Assembly (NCBI GenBank): GCA_015146655.1
Contig: VKHL01000020.1
Span: 124,001-188,000 of the forward strand
Length of the DNA: 64,000 nucleotides
Source: Ochromonas danica
Lineage: Eukaryota; Sar; Chrysophyceae; Chromulinales; Chromulinaceae
Direction: 5' to 3'
Positions 45,663 to 55,923 of this stretch are shown here, piece by piece; within the stretch, counting starts at the first letter, position 1; each line of letters starts with the position of its first letter. The position numbers were made by a program, and so were the translations under genes. Below the pieces are notes generated by a model, which was not told where the DNA came from, ran no database searches, and saw only the letters and a program-made list of their open reading frames with translations.

Positions 45663-48200
45663 TCACATACCATGAGGGAGCTTGACAAAGAAGTCATTGT
45701 AATCATAACTTCCTAATACTTCCTTGTTGGGAAGTAGCAATGGATTGATACCAGATTGATACATGGCCACAGGGAAGGAAACCTGATCTTGGGTTGTCCA
45801 AGTTAGAACATGATTCATCCAATTTTCCATTGCTGACAGAGCCTGCTCTGATCGCATATCCACTGCCACAAAGCAGGTACAAGCTAAGCGACCGTAGGGA
45901 TCAGGGTAGTGCAATTCTCTGATGTAGTGGTCTAGCTGTGCTTCAACATTCTGGTAAGGCTGGGCATGGCCTGCCCAGTGGGTCACAGTATACTTCCCAC
46001 TCATTATCGAGGCTGCCACCTCTTCACTAAGATTGCTATTGCTCATATGCTTCCATGTGATTACTCTAACCTCAGAATCCAATAGCATGCGCTGCACTAT
46101 CTCAGCCGTCCGCATGTTTCGCAACTGCAGCGTGCCATCCATCCAAATGACCACGTCGTAATCCTGTAGATGAGGAATGCGTCGAAATGATAGCTTGTAG
46201 AACTTTGCGATGTTGAAAGGATGATTGTTACGATCATAGCGATTTACCATCTCCTCCTCGTCTCTTCCCAGGAAGTGAGTTAGAAGAAGGAGATGATAAG
46301 GGGTACTATCCAGAATCCATCCAGGAGCATTATGCGCCAACTCTTCGGGATGGTCAGTAAAGCAATAGAAATCAACTGCTATCGACTGCCGTACAATGGG
46401 TTTACAGGAAGACTCGTAGCCACCATAGATTGCTGTCACCACCGCCACACGAGTTGCTTGGGGAGTAGACGAAGAGAAGAGAGGGAGAGGATAGATTACA
46501 ATTGCTTCTCGTGCTAGCTCTTGATTTGCAAAAGTCAACAAAGGAAGGGGTAGGGTGGCCAGGTAGTCATCCTGTAGTCCAAGAAGATGTTTCACTTCCT
46601 CGGTGGTGCGAACAACTCGTTCTCGTTCACAATGTTGAGTTGACAACCTTTCCATCTCCCCATCTGATTGCTGGTCTGATAGGAGTATGTCAATGTCAAG
46701 GGAATAGGCTTGATAGTATTCATACAGTGCGTCACCCAATTGTACCTTGTCTCCACACTCTGCAGTTGCAGTGATCGGATTATTTGAATAGTAGCGAGCA
46801 TTGAGATGATCCTGGAAGATCTTGCGTATCTTGGGCAGATGCTCATGGTATGCCTCAGCTCGATCAGTGAGATGCAGGAGGAGGTACTGCTCGAGGGATG
46901 AGACCTCCACAGCCTCAGGATGATAGCAACCGAGACTATTCAAACCACGATAGAGATCGTGAAGAAGGAAGTTGTTCAAGCTGAGGTGGGCATCAGGTAG
47001 AAACAGACGCAAAGGAGTGGTTAGTTTGTCATTATCCTTCGAGGAGCGCATGAGAAGGTCGAAATGGCTGCGGTGCAAGAGAGGACTGCGAGGGTAGCGC
47101 AACAACCTGGACACATCGAAATAGCCCTCGTCGCCTTCTCCTCCTCCTCCGTCATCTCCTATGAACACTCCTTTCTCATCCTCCTTTGGCAAATGATCGT
47201 CATCATCATGCATCCAACTGCAAAGTTGCAAAGAGAGGCCAAAGTCATTCTCTTCAGTCAAGACTGACCTGCGAGCCACCAAGAATATGGCCTCGGATAT
47301 CCACGACCCACCAATGGGGATGACGTCGTTGTCTACTAGAAGGTAGAAGTCTGTTGGACTAGAGTCACTACGGATGTAACTACGCCATGCAAGTTCTTCT
47401 CGTGCATCATAGTACCCTGTGCTTCTCACCACTAATCCCTCACACTTCAATCGAATAGGAAGAGATGCTTGAGGGTCTACCTGGAGAGGGTGAATAAGAT
47501 ACTCTTGAATTGTCTCACAAAAGGAAGAGAGCTCTTCTTCTAGCTGTGGTCCGCTACCCGCTAGTCCGAACACCACCTCCACCCCCAGAAGATAGCACTG
47601 TGCTTCCTCCAAGCCTTCTCTGAGGGAGGGCAGAAGGTGGTTGACTAGTTGTCGGCGATAGTCAGTGAGACATCCTGGGCGATGACAGCTCTCAGATGGA
47701 GTGAGGATGAGTGTGAGGGTCCACTGTGCGATGGAACTCTCAACATCTTGCAATGATATCAACACTCCTAGGGTAGGCTTCAAGCCACTGCTATCCCTCC
47801 TCAAAGAGTCCTCCTCCTCCTGCTCCTGCAACAAGTTATCATATGAATTGTTCATAATGACATTGTGACCAGCGATAATGGTCGCTCTCAGACCTAAACT
47901 TAACGCGACTCGTTCGTTGGTCTTGAGCAGTGGATCCAACTCCTCATAGAGCCACAAAAGATGAGGAAGCTGACATGGATGGCGCAAAGAGCACAACAAT
48001 GTCTTAGCAAGGAGGAAGAAGGGGCGGAAGTGTTTCAGTGAGGAGGTGGAGAAGAGAACAGGGTTGGTCAGCAGCAGCCCTTCACGCTCTAGCCAGCACC
48101 ATCGCTCATCCTCGATCTTTGTACATTTAACAATGTTGTATGCTGTTAGCTGGACTAAATGAGTAATGAAGATGAGAAATAACAGCGAGATGGAGAGCAT
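45663..48200 (-). CDS. TOD1/MUCI70-type glycosyltransferase (DUF616) with an N-terminal GT-A-like region
   Basis: Intronless, 845 aa, starting with a signal or anchor (MLSISLLFLIFITHLVQL). The C-terminal 280 residues match the TOD1/MUCI70 family: RVAVVTAIYGGYE, SIAVDFYCFTDHPEE, GWILDSTPYH, FNIAKFYKLSFRRIP, YDVVIWMDGTLQLR, VITWKHMSNSNLSEE and TQDQVSFPVAMY. Plant members act on mucilage pectin or related wall glycans in the Golgi. The N-terminal 450 residues contain a second transferase-like region with a DxD-type element (FYLLVDNDVIPIGGSW), making this a likely two-domain enzyme. Donor and acceptor are unknown. It lies head-to-tail with another Golgi-type gene 110 bp upstream. Confidence 0.87.
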   Translation of the reverse strand: MLSISLLFLIFITHLVQLTAYNIVKCTKIEDERWCWLEREGLLLTNPVLFSTSSLKHFRPFFLLAKTLLCSLRHPCQLPHLLWLYEELDPLLKTNERVALSLGLRATIIAGHNVIMNNSYDNLLQEQEEEDSLRRDSSGLKPTLGVLISLQDVESSIAQWTLTLILTPSESCHRPGCLTDYRRQLVNHLLPSLREGLEEAQCYLLGVEVVFGLAGSGPQLEEELSSFCETIQEYLIHPLQVDPQASLPIRLKCEGLVVRSTGYYDAREELAWRSYIRSDSSPTDFYLLVDNDVIPIGGSWISEAIFLVARRSVLTEENDFGLSLQLCSWMHDDDDHLPKEDEKGVFIGDDGGGGEGDEGYFDVSRLLRYPRSPLLHRSHFDLLMRSSKDNDKLTTPLRLFLPDAHLSLNNFLLHDLYRGLNSLGCYHPEAVEVSSLEQYLLLHLTDRAEAYHEHLPKIRKIFQDHLNARYYSNNPITATAECGDKVQLGDALYEYYQAYSLDIDILLSDQQSDGEMERLSTQHCERERVVRTTEEVKHLLGLQDDYLATLPLPLLTFANQELAREAIVIYPLPLFSSSTPQATRVAVVTAIYGGYESSCKPIVRQSIAVDFYCFTDHPEELAHNAPGWILDSTPYHLLLLTHFLGRDEEEMVNRYDRNNHPFNIAKFYKLSFRRIPHLQDYDVVIWMDGTLQLRNMRTAEIVQRMLLDSEVRVITWKHMSNSNLSEEVAASIMSGKYTVTHWAGHAQPYQNVEAQLDHYIRELHYPDPYGRLACTCFVAVDMRSEQALSAMENWMNHVLTWTTQDQVSFPVAMYQSGINPLLLPNKEVLGSYDYNDFFVKLPHGM

Positions 48201-48309
48201 AACGCTAATCTTTGAACCATCTCAAGCAACTCTGGAACTGCCTCCAATTATGACGATGCGTGGGGTACAAACCAAAACAACGCAGTCGAAGTCTACGAAT
48301 AGCTTGAGA

Positions 48310-49914
48310 TTAACTGTGGCTATGACTTCGGTTTGGAGCAATCATCTCTTCACCTTCTTCTTGCCGATGACAATCATCATCACGGAGGCGTATTCCATAA
48401 CTCTTAAACAACGCCTCGTTCACATCCACAGGAAGCTCTTCCTCCTCAACACCCCGAAGCTGCTGCAGTCCAGACCGCTTTGATTCTCTAAAATCTATTA
48501 TCTTCTTGAGTATAACCTTCCAATCAGACTGGAGTTGTCGTTTAACCTGGTCGTTGTAACGTCGCATAGCCATGGAGGTGCCCAGCAGGTCGACGGACTG
48601 CAGCAACTCAAACAATTCCTGGAAGGAGTCGAAGATATGAATGTGTGGCCACTGATAGAAGTCTGACAACGCTAGCCATTCCATTAGAGCATCTTCCGAG
48701 AACTCATCATTGGGGTCGCTCTGCATGGGGCAGGAAGACTGCCAATGTTTGGCCACGATACTCTGACTTCGTGGACTGCCGAAGACGTTATCCCAAGTGC
48801 GTTCACTGAGTATTCGATGATCGAGATGCCATTGTACAAGAAGTCGTAGAGAAGGTACGAAGAGAGGTATGGCCATACGATAGGCCTCGAAGAGAGACAT
48901 GACGGATACCTGATAGGGTAGCACCACCATGCCTGGATGGCGACTCAGCTCGGAGTACTCGAAGTGTAGCGGATAGATATCTCGTACAGGAGAGATCACC
49001 AATGGTAGCTCTGATGCCTTCTTCTTGGCATTATACTCACTCAGTGCAGTACGGAGATTGCGTGCTACCCACTCACTCACCCCTCGTGCAGGAGTGAGCA
49101 GGAAAGGTTTGGTCAGGTCCGGTGTGTAGATCGTGTTGACATACTCACAATAAGAAGGTAGGAGCAAGACTTGATTCATAGACAACGATGTGAAGTAAGT
49201 GAGGTAGGCCTGGTCATAGGCATTGTTCGCAGCGATCGTGTTCTCGGCCTTCTTGGCGATGCGCTGCAAATTGCCATTCCATCGCTCCCAACTGACACGA
49301 TCATGTCTGCCAATCTCATAGCGCGTACTAGCAATAAGAATCAAAGGCTTCTGGAAGGGCATGAATAGCTCACAGAGAGAGATAGCGTGTGTGCATAGAA
49401 TGGCATCGGCTGCCATGAACTCTTTGTCTCGTCGGTAATGCTCATAGAACTCTCTCCTTAGCTTGTTGGGACAGGGAGAGAGACGAATACCATTGAACTG
49501 ATTAATGACATGAAGGTCCTTGGCGCAGGTGTTAGTGAGGTGGCAATGTCCACTGAGGGATTTGTCAATGAACCGCACATTGAAGTTTTTCAGTAAATAC
49601 TTCAAGTCAGCGATAGGCGAAATGTGAAAATCACTGGACCAGATGGTGATCTGAGGCATAGAGGACAGGTTGAGAGCATTATACTCCTTGAGGGCGACTT
49701 CATAGGGATCAACCTCTTTTGTCATTGCCATGGCATTACTACCACTACTACTACTAGTGGAGGAGGAGGAGGAGGAGGAGAAGGAGGGAGGAACATGATG
49801 ATAGAAGCGATAGAAGACAATAATAGCTATGAGGAATAAAAGATAGAAGATGATGGACAGACCAATTGAATTAGACCGTCGCCGAGGATCTTTCCTCTCC
49901 AGTGTGGTAGACAT
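48310..49914 (-). CDS. type II membrane protein, GT-B-like glycosyltransferase candidate
   Basis: Intronless, 534 aa: short basic cytosolic tail (TLERKDPRRRSNS), anchor (IGLSIIFYLLFLIAIIVFYRF), Ser-rich stem, then a globular domain. Conserved-looking blocks are PQITIWSSDFHISPIADLKY, ADAILCTHAISLCELFMPF, KPLILIASTRYEIGR, ERWNGNLQRIA, ANNAYDQAYLTYF, ISPVRDIYPLHFEYSEL and HPGMVVLPYQVSVMSLFEAY. The last block looks like the donor-side Glu of GT-B enzymes (PxQxSVMxxFE). I cannot name the family. The topology is that of a Golgi glycosyltransferase, and the downstream neighbour supports a glycan role. Two CHLT/Cys pairs may form disulfides. Confidence 0.75.
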   Translation of the reverse strand: MSTTLERKDPRRRSNSIGLSIIFYLLFLIAIIVFYRFYHHVPPSFSSSSSSSTSSSSGSNAMAMTKEVDPYEVALKEYNALNLSSMPQITIWSSDFHISPIADLKYLLKNFNVRFIDKSLSGHCHLTNTCAKDLHVINQFNGIRLSPCPNKLRREFYEHYRRDKEFMAADAILCTHAISLCELFMPFQKPLILIASTRYEIGRHDRVSWERWNGNLQRIAKKAENTIAANNAYDQAYLTYFTSLSMNQVLLLPSYCEYVNTIYTPDLTKPFLLTPARGVSEWVARNLRTALSEYNAKKKASELPLVISPVRDIYPLHFEYSELSRHPGMVVLPYQVSVMSLFEAYRMAIPLFVPSLRLLVQWHLDHRILSERTWDNVFGSPRSQSIVAKHWQSSCPMQSDPNDEFSEDALMEWLALSDFYQWPHIHIFDSFQELFELLQSVDLLGTSMAMRRYNDQVKRQLQSDWKVILKKIIDFRESKRSGLQQLRGVEEEELPVDVNEALFKSYGIRLRDDDCHRQEEGEEMIAPNRSHSHS

Positions 49915-50315
49915 ACTGCAGCTAGACTATAGCTGTACTATACTATCTCATCATCCAACAATATCAAGCGCTTCTGGAGATTTGGAGATCTGGAGTTCCA
50001 GACCCTCCTCTCTGACAAAAGTGTAGTGTGAGGGATTCAGTGAGCTAACTACACTCTCATCATTCTTGTCATCGCCATTACAACATAATCACGTCACCAT
50101 AGATACGAGTGATTAATAATAGTAGAACGAAAGCAATTAGTGATATTACATTACAGTCTTAACATTTCTCCAGCGAGAAGAAAAGAAGTACAAAGAACCG
50201 CAGCAGCGCTGTGCTGTGGGGTGAGTTGCACAAAGAATAAGAGACAGACAGCACACTGGGACCCCACAGTGAGAAGGAGCAAGCGAGCTAGAAAGAGAAA
50301 AGGGGGGAAGAAGCC
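49915..50315. other. intergenic, nothing recognised
   Basis: 401 bp between the 48310 gene start and the ARL1 3' end. It contains GGAGATTTGGAGATCTGGAG near 49977, similar to words upstream of the CDF gene (about 21701-21775). No gene. Confidence 0.4.
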
Positions 50316-51062
<747 letters not shown>

Positions 51063-51255
51063 TCAGTAAGAAGCCTTCCTAATAGACAATAGACAGACAA
51101 TGATGCATTCCTTACCTCCACTGTCTCAGAAGAAAACCTCGACTTTAGCAATAGTACACTTTCTCCCACCCTGGCCATTTCCCAGGTTTCCAGATGTCCA
51201 GACTGAATCCCAAATAGCAAATAGAGTCATTGCTATTCTGTTGAGCGAGGGGGTC

Positions 51256-51837
51256 ATGATGAATGAGATAGTCATCACAAGAGCCCAAGAGAATGATTTA
51301 CCTCAGATCAAAGCTCTCCAGTTAGCCAACCTCTCCAAGAATCTTTCCGATGAGGAGAAAGCTTCGGAGGGCTTCCTCACGGCAGACTATTCTCTCGACC
51401 TCTTGCAGGTCATGCACCGCGAGGCGCCTGCAGTGGTGGCCAAGGAGAGAGAAGGAGGCCGAGTTGTGGGTTATGTCCTTGCTGTGACCAAGTCTCTCTA
51501 TGGATCACATGAGCTTCTCAACCACCTCATGGATGACTTGAAGAGCTTGTCCTTCGAGGGACAGACATTGAGTGACTACAACTATGTCATAGTGGGACAG
51601 CTCTGTGTTGCCAAAGGATATCGAGGGCGAGGGCTAGTTAGCCTTCTCTATGAAGCCTTCCGCGTGGCATTCTCCCCGCAGCATTCACTGGCTGTGACGG
51701 AGGTGGCGGTCAGCAATCCTCGCTCTTTGCGGGCACATGAGCGCTCAGGCTTCCAAATTGTACGCACCAAGTCTTATGAGGGCGTCGCCTTCCACACCAT
51801 TGCTTGGCCCTGGAGATCTGAGGAAGTCGCCCACTAG
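51256..51837 (+). CDS. GNAT-family N-acetyltransferase
   Basis: Intronless, 193 aa from MMNEIVITRAQENDL, the position where GNAT domains normally begin. An upstream in-frame ATG at 51100 would add 52 residues (MMHSLPPLSQKK...), possibly a targeting extension. The fold is clear: ITRAQENDLPQIKALQLANL, then VVGYVLAVTKSLYG, then QLCVAKGYRGRGLVSLLYEA, where GYRGRG is the acetyl-CoA pyrophosphate loop, then EVAVSNPRSLRAHERSGFQI. Substrate unknown. Divergent from ARL1. Confidence 0.85.
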   Translation: MMNEIVITRAQENDLPQIKALQLANLSKNLSDEEKASEGFLTADYSLDLLQVMHREAPAVVAKEREGGRVVGYVLAVTKSLYGSHELLNHLMDDLKSLSFEGQTLSDYNYVIVGQLCVAKGYRGRGLVSLLYEAFRVAFSPQHSLAVTEVAVSNPRSLRAHERSGFQIVRTKSYEGVAFHTIAWPWRSEEVAH

Positions 51838-52304
51838 ACCATTGGGATCTCCTGGTGGTCATCTGTGGGTAGACAGACCCTCTTGTGTAGGTCATCTATT
51901 GTGTAGACTCTGTTCTAACAGAAGGGTATCCACAAAACATTCTCTCCCTGGATTAGAAATAGTAGAATAGACTCTAGTTGTTAGTTGAGTAATAGCCTTT
52001 AATAGCTATTATTTGTTTTGTTATAATAGGCAATGTGATGAATTATCTCTCCAGTACGAGTTATTCCGTAGCATTGCAGTCTTTTCATTGCTACCAATTG
52101 CAATGTCTTAATAGATAAATCCAACCACCAGATACGATCGATTTGTTACCAACTACGGGTCATTAACTATTATTGCCACCCACCGCAATAATCCACGCAT
52201 TGTAATAATAGTCACTTGATCGCTTTTGGGAATCCAAAGCAAGACATTGACATACACTATAGACGTCTAGTGTTTGTTTTCCTTTCTTTTCCCCTCCACT
52301 TCCC
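51838..52304. other. intergenic upstream of AP-1 sigma
   Basis: 467 bp, AT-rich in 51960-52200, with a CT-rich stretch directly before the AP-1 sigma ATG. No gene. Confidence 0.4.
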
Positions 52305-52975
52305 ATGGTGAGTACCATCCTCTGACTTGACATTTCCTGTGATGTGACGAGGAATGATGGATGACTTCGTAGATTAATTTTATTCTCCTCGTAAGCCGTC
52401 AGGGCAAGACTCGTTTGACAAAATGGTTTGTGCAGATGAATGCCAAGGTAACCCTCCTCCCCCTCCTCCCCCTCCTCCTTCTTTTCTCTCATCACATGCT
52501 GAGAGTCCTTGTAAAATGTCCTCCTCCTCCTCCTCTTATTCTCTGCACTGTGCTATTATAGGAGAAAGCTCGTGCTGTGCGAGAACTCACAGCTACCGTC
52601 CTAGCTCGTCCTCCTAAGATGTGTAACTTCATCGAGTGGCAAGACAAGAAGGTGATCTACAAGCGCTATGCCTCTCTCTTCTTCATCGCCTGTGTGGACA
52701 AGGACGACAACGAGCTCATCGTCTTGGAACAGATCCACCTCTTCGTCGAGGTCTTGGATCGATACTTTGGAAATGTCTGCGAGCTCGATATCATCTTCAA
52801 CTTCCACAAGGCCTACTATATCTTAGATGAGCTTTTCATTGGAGGTCATCTACAAGAGACCTCCAAAGCTGAAGTGCTTCGCATCTGTGCCGCTATGGAC
52901 GAGATGATGGACGAGTCCAAGGAAGACGGCGCCACGCCTGGCAGACCCAATACCAAGGGCAATAATGCACGATAA
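52305..52975 (+). CDS. AP-1 adaptor complex sigma subunit
   Basis: Three coding exons (52305-52307, 52373-52447, 52562-52975) encode 163 aa; introns are 65 and 114 bp. The first coding exon is just the ATG, followed at once by a GTGAGT donor. Joined sequence begins M-INFILLVSRQGKTRLTKWF, then AKEKARAVRELTATVLARPP and KMCNFIEWQDKKVIYKRYAS, DNELIVLEQIHLFVEVLDRY, FGNVCELDIIFNFHKAYYIL and DELFIGGHLQETSK. These match plant and animal AP-1 sigma best, not AP-2 or AP-3. AP-1 selects cargo into clathrin vesicles at the trans-Golgi. The extension after QETSK (MDESKEDGATPGRP) is slightly longer than usual. Confidence 0.93.
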
Positions 52976-53114
52976 GCCCACCACAACCCAATAGTTAAAG
53001 TAAGAATATTACCCAGATGATGCTATCGCTCAAGCTTTTGTTACAAGACGATGAAAATGCTCTATTATTACATTAAAACCAACACAGTTCGATCAACTCA
53101 ACCCACACCATCAT

Positions 53115-55720
53115 TTACTTGGACTTAGCTCCAGAAGTGACAGTGGGCTTGGCCTTGCCATCAGGGATATAGAACAACACGATTGGTTGGTCAGAGCCAT
53201 TGTAGGGCTTGTCAACACGATAGAATCCCTTGCGCTCCAGCTGGATGACGTCTCCAGCCTGGGCATTGCGAAGGCAAGCATCTACAACACCTTGCACTTC
53301 AAACTTCGACACAGGGTTCACAAAGTTCTTGAAATCTTCGTCCTCGCCCAGTTTAGCCTTGGAAATGATGTGATCAAACTCGAGCAGACGAGCTGGCACC
53401 AGATCAGGAGACTGAGTGAGCCAAGTGACCTTCTTTGTCTTGGAGAAGTTCGTGGCATTTGCATCATATTCGCCCTTCATGGAAATCACCTTTCCGCTGC
53501 TGTCCTTCTCAATCGCCGACAGCTTGACATTGCCCCAGCGGAGCAAAGTGATCTCTTCACCCACAGAATAGGTAACGGCATCGATCTGATCGATAAGTAC
53601 CACACGACCACGACGCATAACTCTAGTTCCCAACTCAGCTTTCTGAGGATGAATCTGCACTGTGTGGAAGGTGATTTCATCAGGAACATTCTCGAGAGTC
53701 AGAGGCACAGCGACATCGAGAGGAGAAATGCCCATGTAGCGAGGACAGCTCTCCTCAAGAACTTTCTTGTTCTCAGCCCAGAACTTGTCCCATTCCATGG
53801 TAATAACACGACGAGAAGCTCCCTGAGAGATGATGAAGTTCTTCAAAGCATGAATGTTCATGCCGCGACGAATGCATCCTTGGATAGTTGGGAAACGAGG
53901 ATCAAACCATCCTTCCACGAGACCTTGTTCAACGAACCATGTCAGCTTGCGCTTTGACAGAACTAAACACAATCAAAATGCATATAAGAGAAGAAAGTAC
54001 GTGGTATCAGATAAGCAGATAAGCTAACCAGTGTTGACGAAGTTCATCTTGCCAAAGGTCTGGATGTAAACATATCTCAAACCCAAAGCTTCTTGAATCC
54101 AGTGATACTGTTCATCACGATCGTTGTATTCAGTGGTGCGAAGGGCATGAGTGACTCCTTCAATAGCATCAATGATTGGGCAGACGAAGTCATAGGTAGG
54201 GTAGGCCTTGAACTTTGTGCCAGTGCGATGATGTGGGGTAGCATTGTATCGGTACAGAACAGGATCGCGCATGGTGCCATTGACAGAGTTCATGTCGATC
54301 TTAGCACGCATACAGAAGACTTGAGCATCCTTCTCGCCTGCCAAGAGCTTCTCAAACCAAGCCAGACCAACTTCAGGAGGGTCATTGCGATGCTTAGACT
54401 CCTTTCTCTCAAGCCGCTCTGCTTGCATGGTCTCTTGGTCAGTGTCGTCCATGTAGGCCTTTCCCTCGCGGATCATCTGTCTTGCCAGCTCCTCGCACTT
54501 GGCGAAGTAGTCACTGGAATGCGAGACCTACAAATCAAACATACATCAACCGCGAAATCAGCAATCTCGATGCATCCAAGGACAACATAACCATAGCAAA
54601 TACAGAACATAACAAAACATGAATGATAATCAACAGGGATGGATGGCTCATAAATTCTACTATCTTTTCCACGGATTTCTCAACATTGTGGTTCAGCTGT
54701 CCCTAATCTTTAAATATCATCGCCATCTCACTCCCTCCCTCTCACACATTCAACACAGACAATAGAACAGGATGATGGACTTACAAAATCAGGATGCACT
54801 CCCAAAGTGGCGAGATCTTGGATGATATTCTCTTCAAATTCCTCCTTCTCCTTGGAAGGATTAGTGTCGTCAAAACGAACAATCAGCTTTCCCTTATATC
54901 TCTGCGCATAATACTGATTCAGGAGGACAGCCTTAGCATGTCCGATGTGTAGATAGCCAGAGGGTTCAGGAGGGAAGCGAGTACAGACTTGCCCTTCCAC
55001 AGCATTCTCCAATGCTGGACAAGTCCCTCCTTCCTCTTCCTTCTCCACCTCCTCTTTCTTCTCCACTACGGGAGCTTTCTCCTTCTTAGCTGGTACGAAG
55101 GTGACAGGGGCAGGGGTCAATGCGGGCAGGTGAGATGCCACGACATCGACCCAGCGCTGAAGATTGACACCTAAGACAACTGACTTGTCCAGGCGCTTGA
55201 TAGCAAGATAGACAGCAATATCAGCGAGAGTTAGCAAGTGACCAGCCAAGAAAGACTTGGTGGCGAGGAAGGACTCGAGAAGGTCAGGCAAGGTGGACAA
55301 GTAAGAAGTAGAGAGGGTAGTGTATGAATAGACCTCAAGCCATTGATCAACTTGAGAGACTATCCAAGCATTTTGTTGGTCGTAGAGGACCGAGCTTGTC
55401 TTTCGGAGGAGGAACTTGGCGATGTTCACATCTCCTGAGACAGCGCCGGCATTCTCCGCCAGCTCCGAGGTCATGTGAGGAAGTGCTTGGGTTGTCGCGG
55501 TAGCAATGACATAGCGGATCTTAGGGGCTTTGCTGCCAAGCAGTAACTCCACAGCACGAGTGACATCAGGCTTGGGTCCAGCACCGCGAGGGACGTGAAC
55601 GGTGAACTCAACGGGGCCATCTGACACAGCCTCAGCAGAGGTTGGTTGACTCTTTTTCTCCTTTCTGGCGAGCTTATTTAGCTCCTTTTTGGAAGGACCC
55701 TTGGTCTCAGTGGTTGACAT
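53115..55720 (-). CDS. glutamyl-tRNA synthetase, cytosolic eukaryotic type with N-terminal GST-like domain
   Basis: Three exons (55720-54785, 54527-54029, 53962-53115) encode about 760 aa; introns are 257 bp (longest placed here) and 66 bp. Residues 1-30 are Lys-rich, about 35-200 form a GST-like domain ([18 protein letters not shown]), and a Lys/Glu linker follows. The class I catalytic core has [19 protein letters not shown] (HIGH motif), [18 protein letters not shown], the tRNA-acceptor region [36 protein letters not shown] and the KMSKS-equivalent VLSKRKL, followed by the anticodon-binding beta barrels. It charges tRNA-Glu in the cytosol; the GST-like part usually docks with other synthetases. 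GlnRS is the nearest alternative, but the core fits GluRS better. Confidence 0.92.
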
Positions 55721-55923
55721 GGCAATCGACTGTGAAGGATATGAGATGATGCTGTGTTGTGTTCAGACAAACGAGAGGCAGCAAGAGTTAACTTCACTTC
55801 CCACCGGCCAACTTCCCAAACTTCCCAAACTCATCTTCTCATCCCAAATCTCTAGTATTTAGCATCTGGACCTGCTGAGCATTGCGCTGCTGAAGAAGAA
55901 GCGGAAGGACGAGGTGAACTACT

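Noticed and set aside
51100-51255. Upstream ATG extending the GNAT protein by 52 residues
   Set aside because: The GNAT domain begins at MMNEIVITRA; the extension has no clear signal, so it is noted but not used.
53187-53957. Long plus-strand open frame opposite glutamyl-tRNA synthetase
   Set aside because: Antisense shadow of a conserved exon; similar shadows opposite MPP10, the glycosyltransferase-like gene and the Ca2+ ATPase were also dropped.
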